Source of the DNA: Sterolibacterium sp.
GTDB taxonomy: Bacteria > Pseudomonadota > Gammaproteobacteria > Burkholderiales > Rhodocyclaceae
Direction of reading: 5' to 3'
Assembly (NCBI GenBank): GCA_028713555.1
Contig: JAQTOA010000004.1
Location: forward strand, 124,001-188,000
DNA length: 64,000 bases
Shown here: positions 43,367 to 51,343 of the stretch, piece after piece
How the letters are laid out: each line of letters starts with the position of its first letter
Position numbering within the stretch: the stretch's first letter is position 1
Position numbers and translations under genes: made by a program
Notes under the pieces: generated by a model
Told to the model about the DNA's origin: nothing
What the model saw: the letters and a program-made list of their open reading frames with translations, nothing else
Database searches by the model: none

Positions 43367-45595
43367 CTAGCCGCGCCACACCCGGACCACACCCGGCACC
43401 TCACGCACCAGCATAAGCATGCGCTGCAATTGTGGCACGCCATGCAGCTCGACGGTAAAAGACATGCGCGCCGATCCGGTGCGCGATAGGGTCTTAACCG
43501 CCGTCACATTGATTTTTTCGCGCGACAGAACTTCCGAGATATCGCGCAGCAAACCCTGGCGGTCGTGCGCATCGACAATCATATCTACGGCGTAGAGTCC
43601 GTCCTGCTGGACTTTCTCTACGGCATTTCCCCAGGTCGCTTCGATCACCCTCTCGGGAGCACTTGCCGACATGCTCTTGAAATGCTTGCATTCGACACGA
43701 TGGATCGAGACACCCTTGCCGCGCGTGACAAAGCCAGAGATGGCATCCGGCGGCACCGGTTTGCAGCAGCGACCAAGCTGGGTCAATATCTTGCCCACGC
43801 CGACGACAAGAATACCGCCGCCGGTGTCCACCGCCTTGCTGCGCCGGGTATGGATCTCAGGTTCTGCCGGTGCGACCTCGCTTTCGCCACGCAACGCCAC
43901 CTGAATCTGGCGCATTCCCAGTTCGCCCCTCCCGCCAGCCAGATACATTTCGTCGCCGCTCTTGAATCCAAGTTTTTGCGCCAGTTCGTCGATGTTGGCC
44001 TGAGTCTGCCCCTCGCGCTGCAACTCGCGCGTAACGAAGATGCGACCTTGGGCCAGGGTTTCGGCTTCCTCCTGGGCAGTGAACCATTGTTTGGCCTTTT
44101 GCCGGGCGCGATTGGTGACCAGATAGCCTTGCGCCGGATTGAGCCAATCACGCGACGGCCCCCCCTGTTTGGCAGAGATGATTTCAACCCGCTGGCCGTT
44201 GGCCAGCGGCGTATTGAGCGGCACCATCTGGCCATCAACGCGCGCGCCGCGACAGCGGTGACCAAGGTCGGTGTGCAGACGGTAGGCGAAATCAATCGGC
44301 GTGGCGCCACGGGCTAGATCGATCACGCGCCCCTGCGGGGTCAACACGTAAATCGTATCATCCAGCGCGGCGCGCTTGTACTGTTGTACCCACTCGGCGC
44401 TGTCGGTGATTTCGTCGCGCCATGAGAGCAGCTGGCGCAGCCAGGCAATCTTGTCGTCGTAGGCCGAATCAGCGCGGCTCGCAGATTTCGACTGGCTGCC
44501 GGCTTCCTTGTAGCGCCAGTGGGCGGCAATGCCCAATTCGGCATGACGGTGCATTTCATGGGTGCGGATCTGCACTTCAAACGGACGCCCATCGTCATCC
44601 AGCACAGCAGTATGCAGCGAGCGGTAATCGTTGCCTTTGGGATGCGAGATGTAATCGTCGAACTCGCCGCGGATCGGCTGCCACAGATGATGAACCAACC
44701 CGAGTGCGGTATAACAGTCCTTCACTTCGGCGACCAGTATGCGCAAGGCGCGCACATCGTAGACCTCGGCGAAATCCAGGTCCTTGCCATGCATCTTGTT
44801 GCGGATGCTGTAAATATGCTTGGGCCGGCCATATACCTCGGCGTCGATACCGGCCGAGTCCAGTTCCGCCTTGAGACGAACAATTGCGCTAGCGATAAAC
44901 TGCTCGCGTTCAACGCGTTTTTCGTCGAGCATGCGGGCAATGCGCTTGTAGGTCTCTGGCTCAATGAAGCGAAACGACAAGTCCTCCAGTTCCCATTTCA
45001 ATTGCCAGACGCCAAGCCGGTTAGCCAGCGGAGCGTATATTTCCATGCTTTCGTGGGCGATGTCCTCGCGCCGAGAGCCTGGGTGCTCCGTGTAGTAACG
45101 CAAGCTTTGGGTGCGACTGGCCAGCCTCAACAACACCACGCGAATATCCTCGACCATCGCCAGCAACATCTTGCGCAGGGTTTCGGTCTGCGCCTTTACT
45201 TCAGAGGGGGTTCCAGCTTGCGGCCGGGTCAGCAGGCGCAAGCCGTTGAGCCGCTCCAGGCCATCGACCAGACGCGCCACCGTCTCGCCGAATTGCATAC
45301 TGACCTGTTCGCGCCAAGGACGTTCCTTGCCAAGATGCCCGGCGACTGCGAAGAGTAGCGCTGCCAGCCTCGTGTCCAGATCAAGATTCAGGGAAACCGC
45401 AATCAATGCCATGCCAATAGCATGTTTCAACGTCGATTCGCCGGTACCCAGTTCGCTCTGGCCATACAGGCTGGTGATAAGCGTCAGGACGCTCTCGATA
45501 CGCCCTCTGCCTTCTGCCGACAGTCCGGTCGTGAGCAGATCGAGCGTATCGGCATCGACATCGGCGTGAGGCAGGGCGTGAATCACGGAAACCAT
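43367..45595 (-). CDS. relA: (p)ppGpp synthetase I, RelA
   Basis: 742 aa. The N-terminal HD region is degenerate: where SpoT/Rel has the metal-binding HD and ED pairs, this reads LLFAVAGHLGKERPW, so hydrolase activity is not expected. The synthetase domain is intact (YGRPKHIYSIRNKMHGK, EVYDVRALRIL, HPKGNDYRSLHTAVL). A TGS domain (TPQGRVIDLARGATPIDFAYRLHTDLG) and a C-terminal ACT domain (DRQGLLRDISEVLSREKINV) follow. This is a ribosome-activated ppGpp synthase of the stringent response. Confidence 0.94.
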   Translation of the reverse strand: MVSVIHALPHADVDADTLDLLTTGLSAEGRGRIESVLTLITSLYGQSELGTGESTLKHAIGMALIAVSLNLDLDTRLAALLFAVAGHLGKERPWREQVSMQFGETVARLVDGLERLNGLRLLTRPQAGTPSEVKAQTETLRKMLLAMVEDIRVVLLRLASRTQSLRYYTEHPGSRREDIAHESMEIYAPLANRLGVWQLKWELEDLSFRFIEPETYKRIARMLDEKRVEREQFIASAIVRLKAELDSAGIDAEVYGRPKHIYSIRNKMHGKDLDFAEVYDVRALRILVAEVKDCYTALGLVHHLWQPIRGEFDDYISHPKGNDYRSLHTAVLDDDGRPFEVQIRTHEMHRHAELGIAAHWRYKEAGSQSKSASRADSAYDDKIAWLRQLLSWRDEITDSAEWVQQYKRAALDDTIYVLTPQGRVIDLARGATPIDFAYRLHTDLGHRCRGARVDGQMVPLNTPLANGQRVEIISAKQGGPSRDWLNPAQGYLVTNRARQKAKQWFTAQEEAETLAQGRIFVTRELQREGQTQANIDELAQKLGFKSGDEMYLAGGRGELGMRQIQVALRGESEVAPAEPEIHTRRSKAVDTGGGILVVGVGKILTQLGRCCKPVPPDAISGFVTRGKGVSIHRVECKHFKSMSASAPERVIEATWGNAVEKVQQDGLYAVDMIVDAHDRQGLLRDISEVLSREKINVTAVKTLSRTGSARMSFTVELHGVPQLQRMLMLVREVPGVVRVWRG

Positions 45596-45678
45596 GTCGG
45601 CATTATCTCAGATTGCCACGGGGAATCTGAATCCTTGCCGAGCATGGTTAAACCCATACTGTGCCAACGCCTATCCGT

Positions 45679-45710
45679 TATAATCCACCCGGTCTTTTAC
45701 TCGTGGAGGA
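45679..45710 (+). promoter_or_regulatory. fabI -10 box and ribosome-binding site
   Basis: Consensus TATAAT at 45679-45684 and GGAGGA at 45705-45710 immediately before the fabI start at 45714. A clear -35 is not visible. The leader would be short, about 20-25 bases. Confidence 0.55.
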
Positions 45711-45713
45711 ACA

Positions 45714-46508
45714 ATGGGGTTTCTATCCGGCAAGCGCATTCTAATCACGGGCATGATTTCCAACCGCTCGATTGCTTACGGTATCGCCAAGGCGATGCAT
45801 CGTGAGGGCGCCGTACTTGCTTTCACGTACCAGAACGAGCGCGTGCTGGAACGCGTCGCCAAGTTGGCCACTGAATTTGACAGCCGACTCCTCTATGCTT
45901 GCGATGTCGCCGAGGATAAGCAAATCGACGCGCTGTTTGCAGGACTGACCAAGGCCTGGGGAGGGCTGGATGGGCTGGTCCATTCGATAGCCTACGCCCC
46001 CACTGAAGCGCTCGAGGGCGACTTTCTCAGCGGCTTGTCGCGCGAAGCCTTCCGTGTCGCCCACGAAGTGTCAGCCTACAGCTTTCCCGCCCTGGCCAAG
46101 GGCGCCCGCACGCTGATGCAGGGGCGCAACGGCGCGCTGCTGGCCATGTCCTACCTCGGTGCGATGCGCACGGTGCCCTACTACAACGTCATGGGGCCGG
46201 CCAAAGCCAGCCTGGAGGCTTCGGTGCGCTACCTCGCCGCCTGCCTCGGTCCGGAGGGCACGCGGGTCAATGCCATCTCCGCCGGACCGATCAAGACCCT
46301 AGCGGCCGCCGGCATCGCCAATTTCGGCAAGCTACTGTCGTTCAATGCCCATAATGCGCCGCTGCGCCGCAATGTCACCATCGAGGAAGTCGGCAATGCT
46401 GCCGCCTTCCTCTGCTCCGACCTGGCCAGCGGCATGACCGGCGAGATCATGTATGTCGACGGCGGCTTCAACACCACCACGCTGGCCCACGCACCAAGCC
46501 ACAGTTGA
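45714..46508 (+). CDS. fabI: Enoyl-[acyl-carrier-protein] reductase (NADH), FabI
   Basis: 264-aa SDR-type reductase finishing each fatty-acid elongation cycle. N-terminus [29 protein letters not shown], the [16 protein letters not shown] segment, and the catalytic Tyr-x6-Lys in [20 protein letters not shown], then [14 protein letters not shown]. It is divergent from relA with about 120 bp between them, and followed by etfB 94 bases downstream. Confidence 0.96.
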   Translation: MGFLSGKRILITGMISNRSIAYGIAKAMHREGAVLAFTYQNERVLERVAKLATEFDSRLLYACDVAEDKQIDALFAGLTKAWGGLDGLVHSIAYAPTEALEGDFLSGLSREAFRVAHEVSAYSFPALAKGARTLMQGRNGALLAMSYLGAMRTVPYYNVMGPAKASLEASVRYLAACLGPEGTRVNAISAGPIKTLAAAGIANFGKLLSFNAHNAPLRRNVTIEEVGNAAAFLCSDLASGMTGEIMYVDGGFNTTTLAHAPSHS

Positions 46509-46602
46509 AAAAAGCCAGCCCTTGGTTATATGGTTTAGGCCACTAAAGACCTTCACTGCCCCCCTTCATCAACCCATTACTAAACATTTCAGAAGGCAGA
46601 GC

Positions 46603-47493
46603 ATGAGTTACCATTCCATCGTAATGGTTAAGCAAGTCCCTGATACGGCCAATATCTCCGGTCAGGTGATGAGGCCGGACGGTACCGTCAACCGCAGCAA
46701 ACTACCCACTATCTTCAATCCTGAGGACAAGGTGGCACTGGAATTGGCCTTGCAATTCCGCGATCGCTATGGCGGTACCGTGCGGGCAGTCACCATGGGG
46801 CCGCTCAAGGCCTCGGACCTCTTGCGCGACTGCCTCTATATGGGCGCCGATGAGGCTATTTTGGTCAGCGACCGCAAATTCGCCGGTGCCGACACGCTGG
46901 CGACCTCCTACGTGTTGTCCGAGGCCCTGCGCAAACTGGCCCCCTACGACATCATCTTTGCCGGCCGCCAGGCGATCGACGGGGACACCGCCCAGGTGGG
47001 CCCGCAGACCGCCCAGAAACTCGGCTTGCCGCAGATCACCTATGCCGAGGCAATTCTCCAGGCAGAGGGTTCGACCATTACAGTGAAACGCAAGGTAGAC
47101 AACGGTTTCGAGATATTGGAAGCCACCCTCCCGTTGCTGATCACCGTGATCAAGGACGCCGCGACGCCCCGTCCCTTCCGCGCCAAACGGGTGATGGCCT
47201 ATAAGAACGCCTTGAGCCTGCTCGAATTGGAAAAGATGACCGAGACCAATTCCCTGCTGTATATCGATCAGTTGAAAGAGGAATACCTTGCCAAAGGCTT
47301 GTTCATTCCGACCCTCACGGCCGATGACCTGGATGTCGATTCCGACCGCTGTGGCCTGAAAGGTTCACCGACCAAGGTGCACAAGATCGACTCGGTGGTT
47401 CTCGGCGGGAGCGAGCACGAAAGCATACCCGCCACCAAGGACGGCATGTACGCGCTGATCGATAAACTGATGGAAGACCACATCTTCGGATAG
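46603..47493 (+). CDS. etfB: Electron transfer flavoprotein subunit beta
   Basis: 296 aa. VMVKQVPDTANISGQVM and AGRQAIDGDTAQVGPQTAQKLGLPQITYA are the core ETF-beta motifs (the second binds AMP or FAD). The protein is around 40 residues longer than housekeeping EtfB, with a C-terminal extension ending in DLDVDSDRCGLKGSPTKVHKIDSVVLG; ETFs working with dedicated dehydrogenases or electron bifurcation (FixA-like) are of this longer kind. Start from AGAAGG upstream of 46603. It forms an operon with etfA (5 bp) and an acyl-CoA dehydrogenase (7 bp). Confidence 0.92.
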   Translation: MSYHSIVMVKQVPDTANISGQVMRPDGTVNRSKLPTIFNPEDKVALELALQFRDRYGGTVRAVTMGPLKASDLLRDCLYMGADEAILVSDRKFAGADTLATSYVLSEALRKLAPYDIIFAGRQAIDGDTAQVGPQTAQKLGLPQITYAEAILQAEGSTITVKRKVDNGFEILEATLPLLITVIKDAATPRPFRAKRVMAYKNALSLLELEKMTETNSLLYIDQLKEEYLAKGLFIPTLTADDLDVDSDRCGLKGSPTKVHKIDSVVLGGSEHESIPATKDGMYALIDKLMEDHIFG

Positions 47494-47498
47494 CCCCT

Positions 47499-48515
47499 AT
47501 GAGCGAGAATAAACAAGTCTGGGTGTTCATTGAACAGCGCGAGGGCAAGCCGGCCGAAGTGAGCTTCGAATTGCTCTCCAAGGGCAGAAAGCTGGCAGAG
47601 AGCCTGCAGGGCGAATTGAAGGCAGTGGTCATCGGCCATGAGATGCAAAGCCTGGCCCAGGAAACCTTCCGCTACGGGGCCACCGAGGTCCTGCTGGCCG
47701 ATCACCCCGAACTGGAACACTACAATACGCTGCCCTACAGCCGCATCCTGAGCGAACTTGTGAACCGGCACCAGCCGCGCATCGTGCTGTTCGGCGGCAC
47801 CTTCATCGGCCGCGACCTGGCGCCCCGGGTCGCCTCCCATACCAAGAGCGGTCTGACTGCGGACTGCACCGACCTGCAGATCGCCGACGTGACCTATCTG
47901 CGCAAGGACTATCCCCAGCTCCTGCTGCAGATCCGCCCGGCCTTCGGCGGCAACATCATCGCCACCATCATCTGTCCCGATTCGCCGGTGCAGATGGCCA
48001 CGGTACGGGAGGGGGTCATGGAGAAGGTGCCCGTGACGCAGCCGGTCGATGGCCGCATCACGCCGGTTCCCTATACCCCCGACGCCGCCGACCAGTTGGT
48101 GCGCATCATCGAGCGGCATCACGAAGAGAGCAAGGTCAACCTCAAGGCTGCGCCGATCATCGTCTCCGGCGGCTACGGCATGGGGAACTTCCAGAATTTC
48201 CAGATTCTCCACGAATTGGCCCATCTCATCGGCGGCGAGGTCGCGGGTACCCGGGCGGCGGTGGACGCCGGCTTTATTGACCATGCCCGCCAGGTGGGCC
48301 AGACGGGCGTCACGGTGCGTCCCAAGCTGTATATTGCCTGCGGCATCTCCGGGGCGATCCAGCACCGCGCCGGGATGCAGGACGCCAGCAAGATCATTGC
48401 CATCAATTGCGACGCCGAAGCGCCGATCTTCGGCGTCTGCCACTACGGCATCGTTGGCGATGTGATGGAGGTGATTCCGCTGCTCATCAACGCTTACAAA
48501 CACAAGTTAAAGTAA
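47499..48515 (+). CDS. etfA: Electron transfer flavoprotein subunit alpha
   Basis: 338 aa. The C-terminal FAD-binding domain is complete: VSGGYGMGNFQNFQILHELAHLIGGEVAGTRAAVDAG, RQVGQTGVTVRPKLYIACGISGAIQH, and [27 protein letters not shown]. It is one subunit of the ETF carrying electrons from the adjacent acyl-CoA dehydrogenase. The last about 80 bases of this gene are repeated upstream of the second dehydrogenase copy (57867-57945). Confidence 0.94.
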   Translation: MSENKQVWVFIEQREGKPAEVSFELLSKGRKLAESLQGELKAVVIGHEMQSLAQETFRYGATEVLLADHPELEHYNTLPYSRILSELVNRHQPRIVLFGGTFIGRDLAPRVASHTKSGLTADCTDLQIADVTYLRKDYPQLLLQIRPAFGGNIIATIICPDSPVQMATVREGVMEKVPVTQPVDGRITPVPYTPDAADQLVRIIERHHEESKVNLKAAPIIVSGGYGMGNFQNFQILHELAHLIGGEVAGTRAAVDAGFIDHARQVGQTGVTVRPKLYIACGISGAIQHRAGMQDASKIIAINCDAEAPIFGVCHYGIVGDVMEVIPLLINAYKHKLK

Positions 48516-50283
48516 TCGAGCCATGGCCAATTTTTTCACTGACAATACCGATCTGCTATTCCATTTCGATCGTCTGCAACTCCAGGAGGCGGTCGAGATA
48601 CTCGAACACGGCTATACCGATGCCGCTCATTACAACTACGCCCCGACCGACTATCAGGATGCCCTGGACAATTACCGCAAGGTGCTGGAGATCGTCGGCG
48701 ACATCATGGCCAACACGGTGGCCCCGCAGGCGGCTTCGATCGACGCGGAGGGGAGCCATTTCGCCGATGGCAAGGTGACTTATGCCAAGGGCACCCAGCA
48801 GGCCCTCGATCAACTCACCCAGGCGGAGCTGATGGGATTCATCCTGCCGCGGCGCTATGGGGGTATCAACCTGCCCATGACCATCTATGTGATGGCGATC
48901 GAGATGACCTCGCGCGCCGAGGCCTCGTTGATGAACCTGTTTGGCCTCCAGGATATCTCCGAGACCATCCACAAGTACGGCGACGAGGCGCAGCGCCAGG
49001 AATTCCTCCCGCAGTTCGCCAGCGGTTCTTCCGGCGCGATGGCCCTGACCGAACCGGACGCGGGTTCCGACCTGCAGGCAGTCAATATGCTGGCCTATCA
49101 GGACGAAACCGGGCAGTGGCGGCTGAAGGGCGTCAAGCGCTTCATCACCAACGGCAATGCCGACATCCTGTTGGTGCTGGCCCGCTCCGAGTCGGGCACC
49201 AAGGACGGGCGGGGTCTCTCCATGTTCGTCTGCTACGGCAAGGACGGCGTCGTGGTGCGGCGCATCGAGAACAAGCTCGGCATCCACGGCTCGCCCACCT
49301 GCGAGCTACAGTTCAACGATACCCCGGCGCAGCTCGTCGGCAAGCGCAAGTTCGGCCTGATCAAGTATGTCATGGACATGATGAACGGCGCGCGCCTCGG
49401 CGTCGGCGCCCAGGCCCTGGGCATCTCCCAGGCCGCCTATGAAGAGGCCCTGCGCTATGCCAAGGCGCGCGAGCAGTTCGGCAAGTCCATCTACAACATC
49501 CCGGTGGTCGCCAATCTGCTGATCGACATGCGCGTCACCCTGGAGAGCGACCGCTCCCTGCTGTATGCCGCCTGCCATTGGGTGGACCTGAGAGCCAAGC
49601 TGGAGGAGCGGGTTGAGCAGTTGAAGGCGGAAGGAAAGGATGCCTCGGCGCAGAACGCCAAGCTCAAGGAGGCAACCCGCAACGCCGCCCTGTTGACCCC
49701 CATGGCCAAGTACGTGCTGAGCGAAAACGCCAACAAGATCACCTATGACGCCCTGCAGATCCACGGCGGCACGGGTTACATGAAGGAGTTCAGTGTCGAG
49801 CGCCTGTGCCGCGATGCCCGCATCACCAACATCTACGAGGGCACCTCGCAGTTGCAGATCATTGCGGCCATCGGCGCTGTCACCAACGACATTTTCGCGG
49901 ACTGGTTCGTCGCCCACGAGCAGCAGGACATCCCCGGCAATCTGGAGAGCCTGGCGGATGAGCTGAAAGCGATGCGGCACCTGTTCCTCGACGCCGTGAA
50001 GTTCGTCACGGAGAACACCGACAAGCAGTTCCAGAGTGTCGCCGCCAAAGAACTGGTGGAGATCTACAGCTATCTATACACGGGCTGGCTGCTCATGGAC
50101 GAGGCAAAAGAGAACAGCCGCAAGCTGTTCATCGCCCGCCGCTATATCCTCGGGGCGGCGGCCAAGGCCCGCCGCAACGCGGAAGTGATCAAGAAGGAAC
50201 TCTACGCCGACCTGCTCCACGCCGACGAAATCCTTATCTGATACCGGAGCATAGAATTTCCTGTCCTCTAAGAGAGCGCGCTA
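48436..50283 (+). repeat. Direct repeat, copy 1 (1.85 kb)
   Basis: This block, from TCTGCC within etfA to the GCGCGCTA tail after the dehydrogenase, recurs at 57867-59726 in the same orientation with roughly 97-98% protein identity in the shared gene. It contains the end of etfA, all of the acyl-CoA dehydrogenase and about 40 bases downstream. Confidence 0.93.
48523..50241 (+). CDS. Acyl-CoA dehydrogenase, copy 1
   Basis: 572-aa flavoprotein dehydrogenase working with the preceding ETF. Seen: the FAD-site ALTEPDAGSDLQAV, KRFITNGNADILLVLARS, NGARLGVGAQALGISQAAYEEALRYAKAREQFGK, YMKEFSVERLCRDARITNIYEGTSQLQIIAAIG; the Glu of IYEGTS is the usual catalytic base position. The N-terminal about 80 residues (MANFFTDNTDLLFHFDRL...) and the C-terminal about 80 are extra relative to 380-residue medium-chain types. 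The substrate cannot be named. Seven bases after etfA. Copy 2 at 57954 is almost the same. Confidence 0.93.
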   Translation: MANFFTDNTDLLFHFDRLQLQEAVEILEHGYTDAAHYNYAPTDYQDALDNYRKVLEIVGDIMANTVAPQAASIDAEGSHFADGKVTYAKGTQQALDQLTQAELMGFILPRRYGGINLPMTIYVMAIEMTSRAEASLMNLFGLQDISETIHKYGDEAQRQEFLPQFASGSSGAMALTEPDAGSDLQAVNMLAYQDETGQWRLKGVKRFITNGNADILLVLARSESGTKDGRGLSMFVCYGKDGVVVRRIENKLGIHGSPTCELQFNDTPAQLVGKRKFGLIKYVMDMMNGARLGVGAQALGISQAAYEEALRYAKAREQFGKSIYNIPVVANLLIDMRVTLESDRSLLYAACHWVDLRAKLEERVEQLKAEGKDASAQNAKLKEATRNAALLTPMAKYVLSENANKITYDALQIHGGTGYMKEFSVERLCRDARITNIYEGTSQLQIIAAIGAVTNDIFADWFVAHEQQDIPGNLESLADELKAMRHLFLDAVKFVTENTDKQFQSVAAKELVEIYSYLYTGWLLMDEAKENSRKLFIARRYILGAAAKARRNAEVIKKELYADLLHADEILI

Positions 50284-50347
50284 TGACGGCTTCGCCCGCG
50301 CCCGCTGTATCGACTGCGGACACGATTTCCTGATCGCCTTTTCCTGT
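50279..50347 (+). pseudogene. IS91-type transposase fragment (zinc-knuckle part)
   Basis: 23 codons reading RYDGFARARCIDCGHDFLIAFSC, close to the N-terminal zinc-binding part of IS91/IS801-type rolling-circle transposases. No upstream or downstream transposase sequence remains. It begins at the very end of the direct repeat copy, so it may mark where the duplicated block was cut. Confidence 0.55.
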
Positions 50348-50398
50348 AGCCATCCTGAACGTGGCGTTGCATATTTTTCTTCACGCGGTCGAGCAGAG

Positions 50399-50446
50399 CC
50401 TGCGACAATCAAAATGATCAAGTACCGCCATTTTGATTGTCACAGG
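50399..50446. repeat. 18-base inverted repeat with one mismatch
   Basis: Arms at 50399-50416 (core GACAATCAAAATG) and 50429-50446 (core CATTTTGATTGTC) with a 12-base spacer. It is unexplained: it could be insertion-sequence end remnants facing each other or a folded RNA/DNA structure upstream of the toxin-antitoxin genes. It is not followed by a T-run. Confidence 0.7.
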
Positions 50447-50595
50447 CACAGATCAAGCCACAGTTCCGACTGCAAACAGGGGCGTTCTACTGGAATTCCA
50501 CGATTGACTACGACTACCAAACCCGCAGATACTCTCTCAAATGTGCGATTGAATTTCCTATCCTTTCCCTGTAGCCTACAAAATGGAGAGTTACC

Positions 50596-50844
50596 ATGAC
50601 GACATTGGAACTGAAACTCAATCTGCCGGATCGCTTGGCGCAGGATGCCGCACAGATGGGACTCCTGGAGCCGGATATTCTGCAAACGCTGTTACGCGAA
50701 GCCGTGCGCAATCGCCGTATCGCGCAACTGGCCGAGGCACGCAAGCGGGTAGCGGCGGCAGGTATCCCGCCCATGAGCCTGGATGAAATTCAGGACGAAG
50801 TGGATGCCCATCGCGCCGCGCAACGCAGCCAGGCCGTGGGCTGA
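50596..50844 (+). CDS. Antitoxin of a PIN-type toxin-antitoxin pair
   Basis: 82 aa, starting MTTLELKLNLPDRLAQDAAQMG. The first part looks like a beta strand followed by helices of the kind found in small antitoxins that partner PIN toxins; the rest is helical and charged (RRIAQLAEARKRVAAAG). Its stop overlaps the toxin start by one base (TGATG), the usual coupling in such operons. It would bind and neutralise the nuclease and may repress the operon. The family is not certain. Confidence 0.75.
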   Translation: MTTLELKLNLPDRLAQDAAQMGLLEPDILQTLLREAVRNRRIAQLAEARKRVAAAGIPPMSLDEIQDEVDAHRAAQRSQAVG

Positions 50845-51266
50845 TGCGCCTGGTACTCGACACCAACGTGGTGGCGTCGGGCTTATTGTGGAACGGCGCG
50901 CCGGCACGCTTGCTCGATGCGGCGCAAACCGGCGAACTCGAACTTTTTACCAGCACGCGCTTGCTGGCTGAGTTGGCCAGCATTTTGACTCGCGCCAAGT
51001 TCGCCAAGGCGCTTGCCGCCACCGGCTTGCCGCGCGAAGAATTGGTGTTGGGCTATGCGGAATTGGCTACCGTCATAGCGCCTGCGGCAATCCCGCCAAC
51101 CATTACAGCCGACCTCTCCGACGATCAGGTATTGGCTTGTGCCCTGACCGCCAACGCCGATCTGATCGTCTCAGGCGACAAGCATTTGCATAGTCTGGGC
51201 GGCAAGTACAACGGCATTCGCATCGTCAGGCCCGCCGAGGCAGTGAGCATCGTCGAAGCTGGGTAG
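50844..51266 (+). CDS. PIN-domain toxin (putative toxin-antitoxin endoribonuclease)
   Basis: 140 aa. MRLVLDTNVVASGLLWNGAPARLLDAA is the classic PIN start with Asp6 for metal binding; the conserved Glu is in LLAELASILTR and the late acids in DLSDDQVLACALTANADLIVSGDKHLH. This is the COG1569-like PIN group that pairs with small antitoxins. Such toxins cleave RNA (VapC-like) when the antitoxin is lost. First gene pair of the islet between the two direct repeats. Confidence 0.88.
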   Translation: MRLVLDTNVVASGLLWNGAPARLLDAAQTGELELFTSTRLLAELASILTRAKFAKALAATGLPREELVLGYAELATVIAPAAIPPTITADLSDDQVLACALTANADLIVSGDKHLHSLGGKYNGIRIVRPAEAVSIVEAG

Positions 51267-51343
51267 CGGCAGCGCTTCAGAGCCGCGAATTTTGTCCGGC
51301 CCCGACCCCTTTTGCCCGGTTCAAATACACGTAGGGGCAACGA

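Larger units (their letters stand above)
50242..50595. other. Intergenic region with transposase relic and inverted repeat
   Basis: 354 bases between the first dehydrogenase copy and the antitoxin gene. It holds the end of the direct repeat (50283), an IS91-type fragment (50279-50347) and a large inverted repeat (50399-50446). The ribosome-binding site for the antitoxin, GGAGAG, is at 50584-50589. Confidence 0.6.

Noticed and set aside
47268..48503. 411-codon minus frame opposite etfB/etfA
   Set aside because: Shadow frame across two genes with clear ETF motifs.
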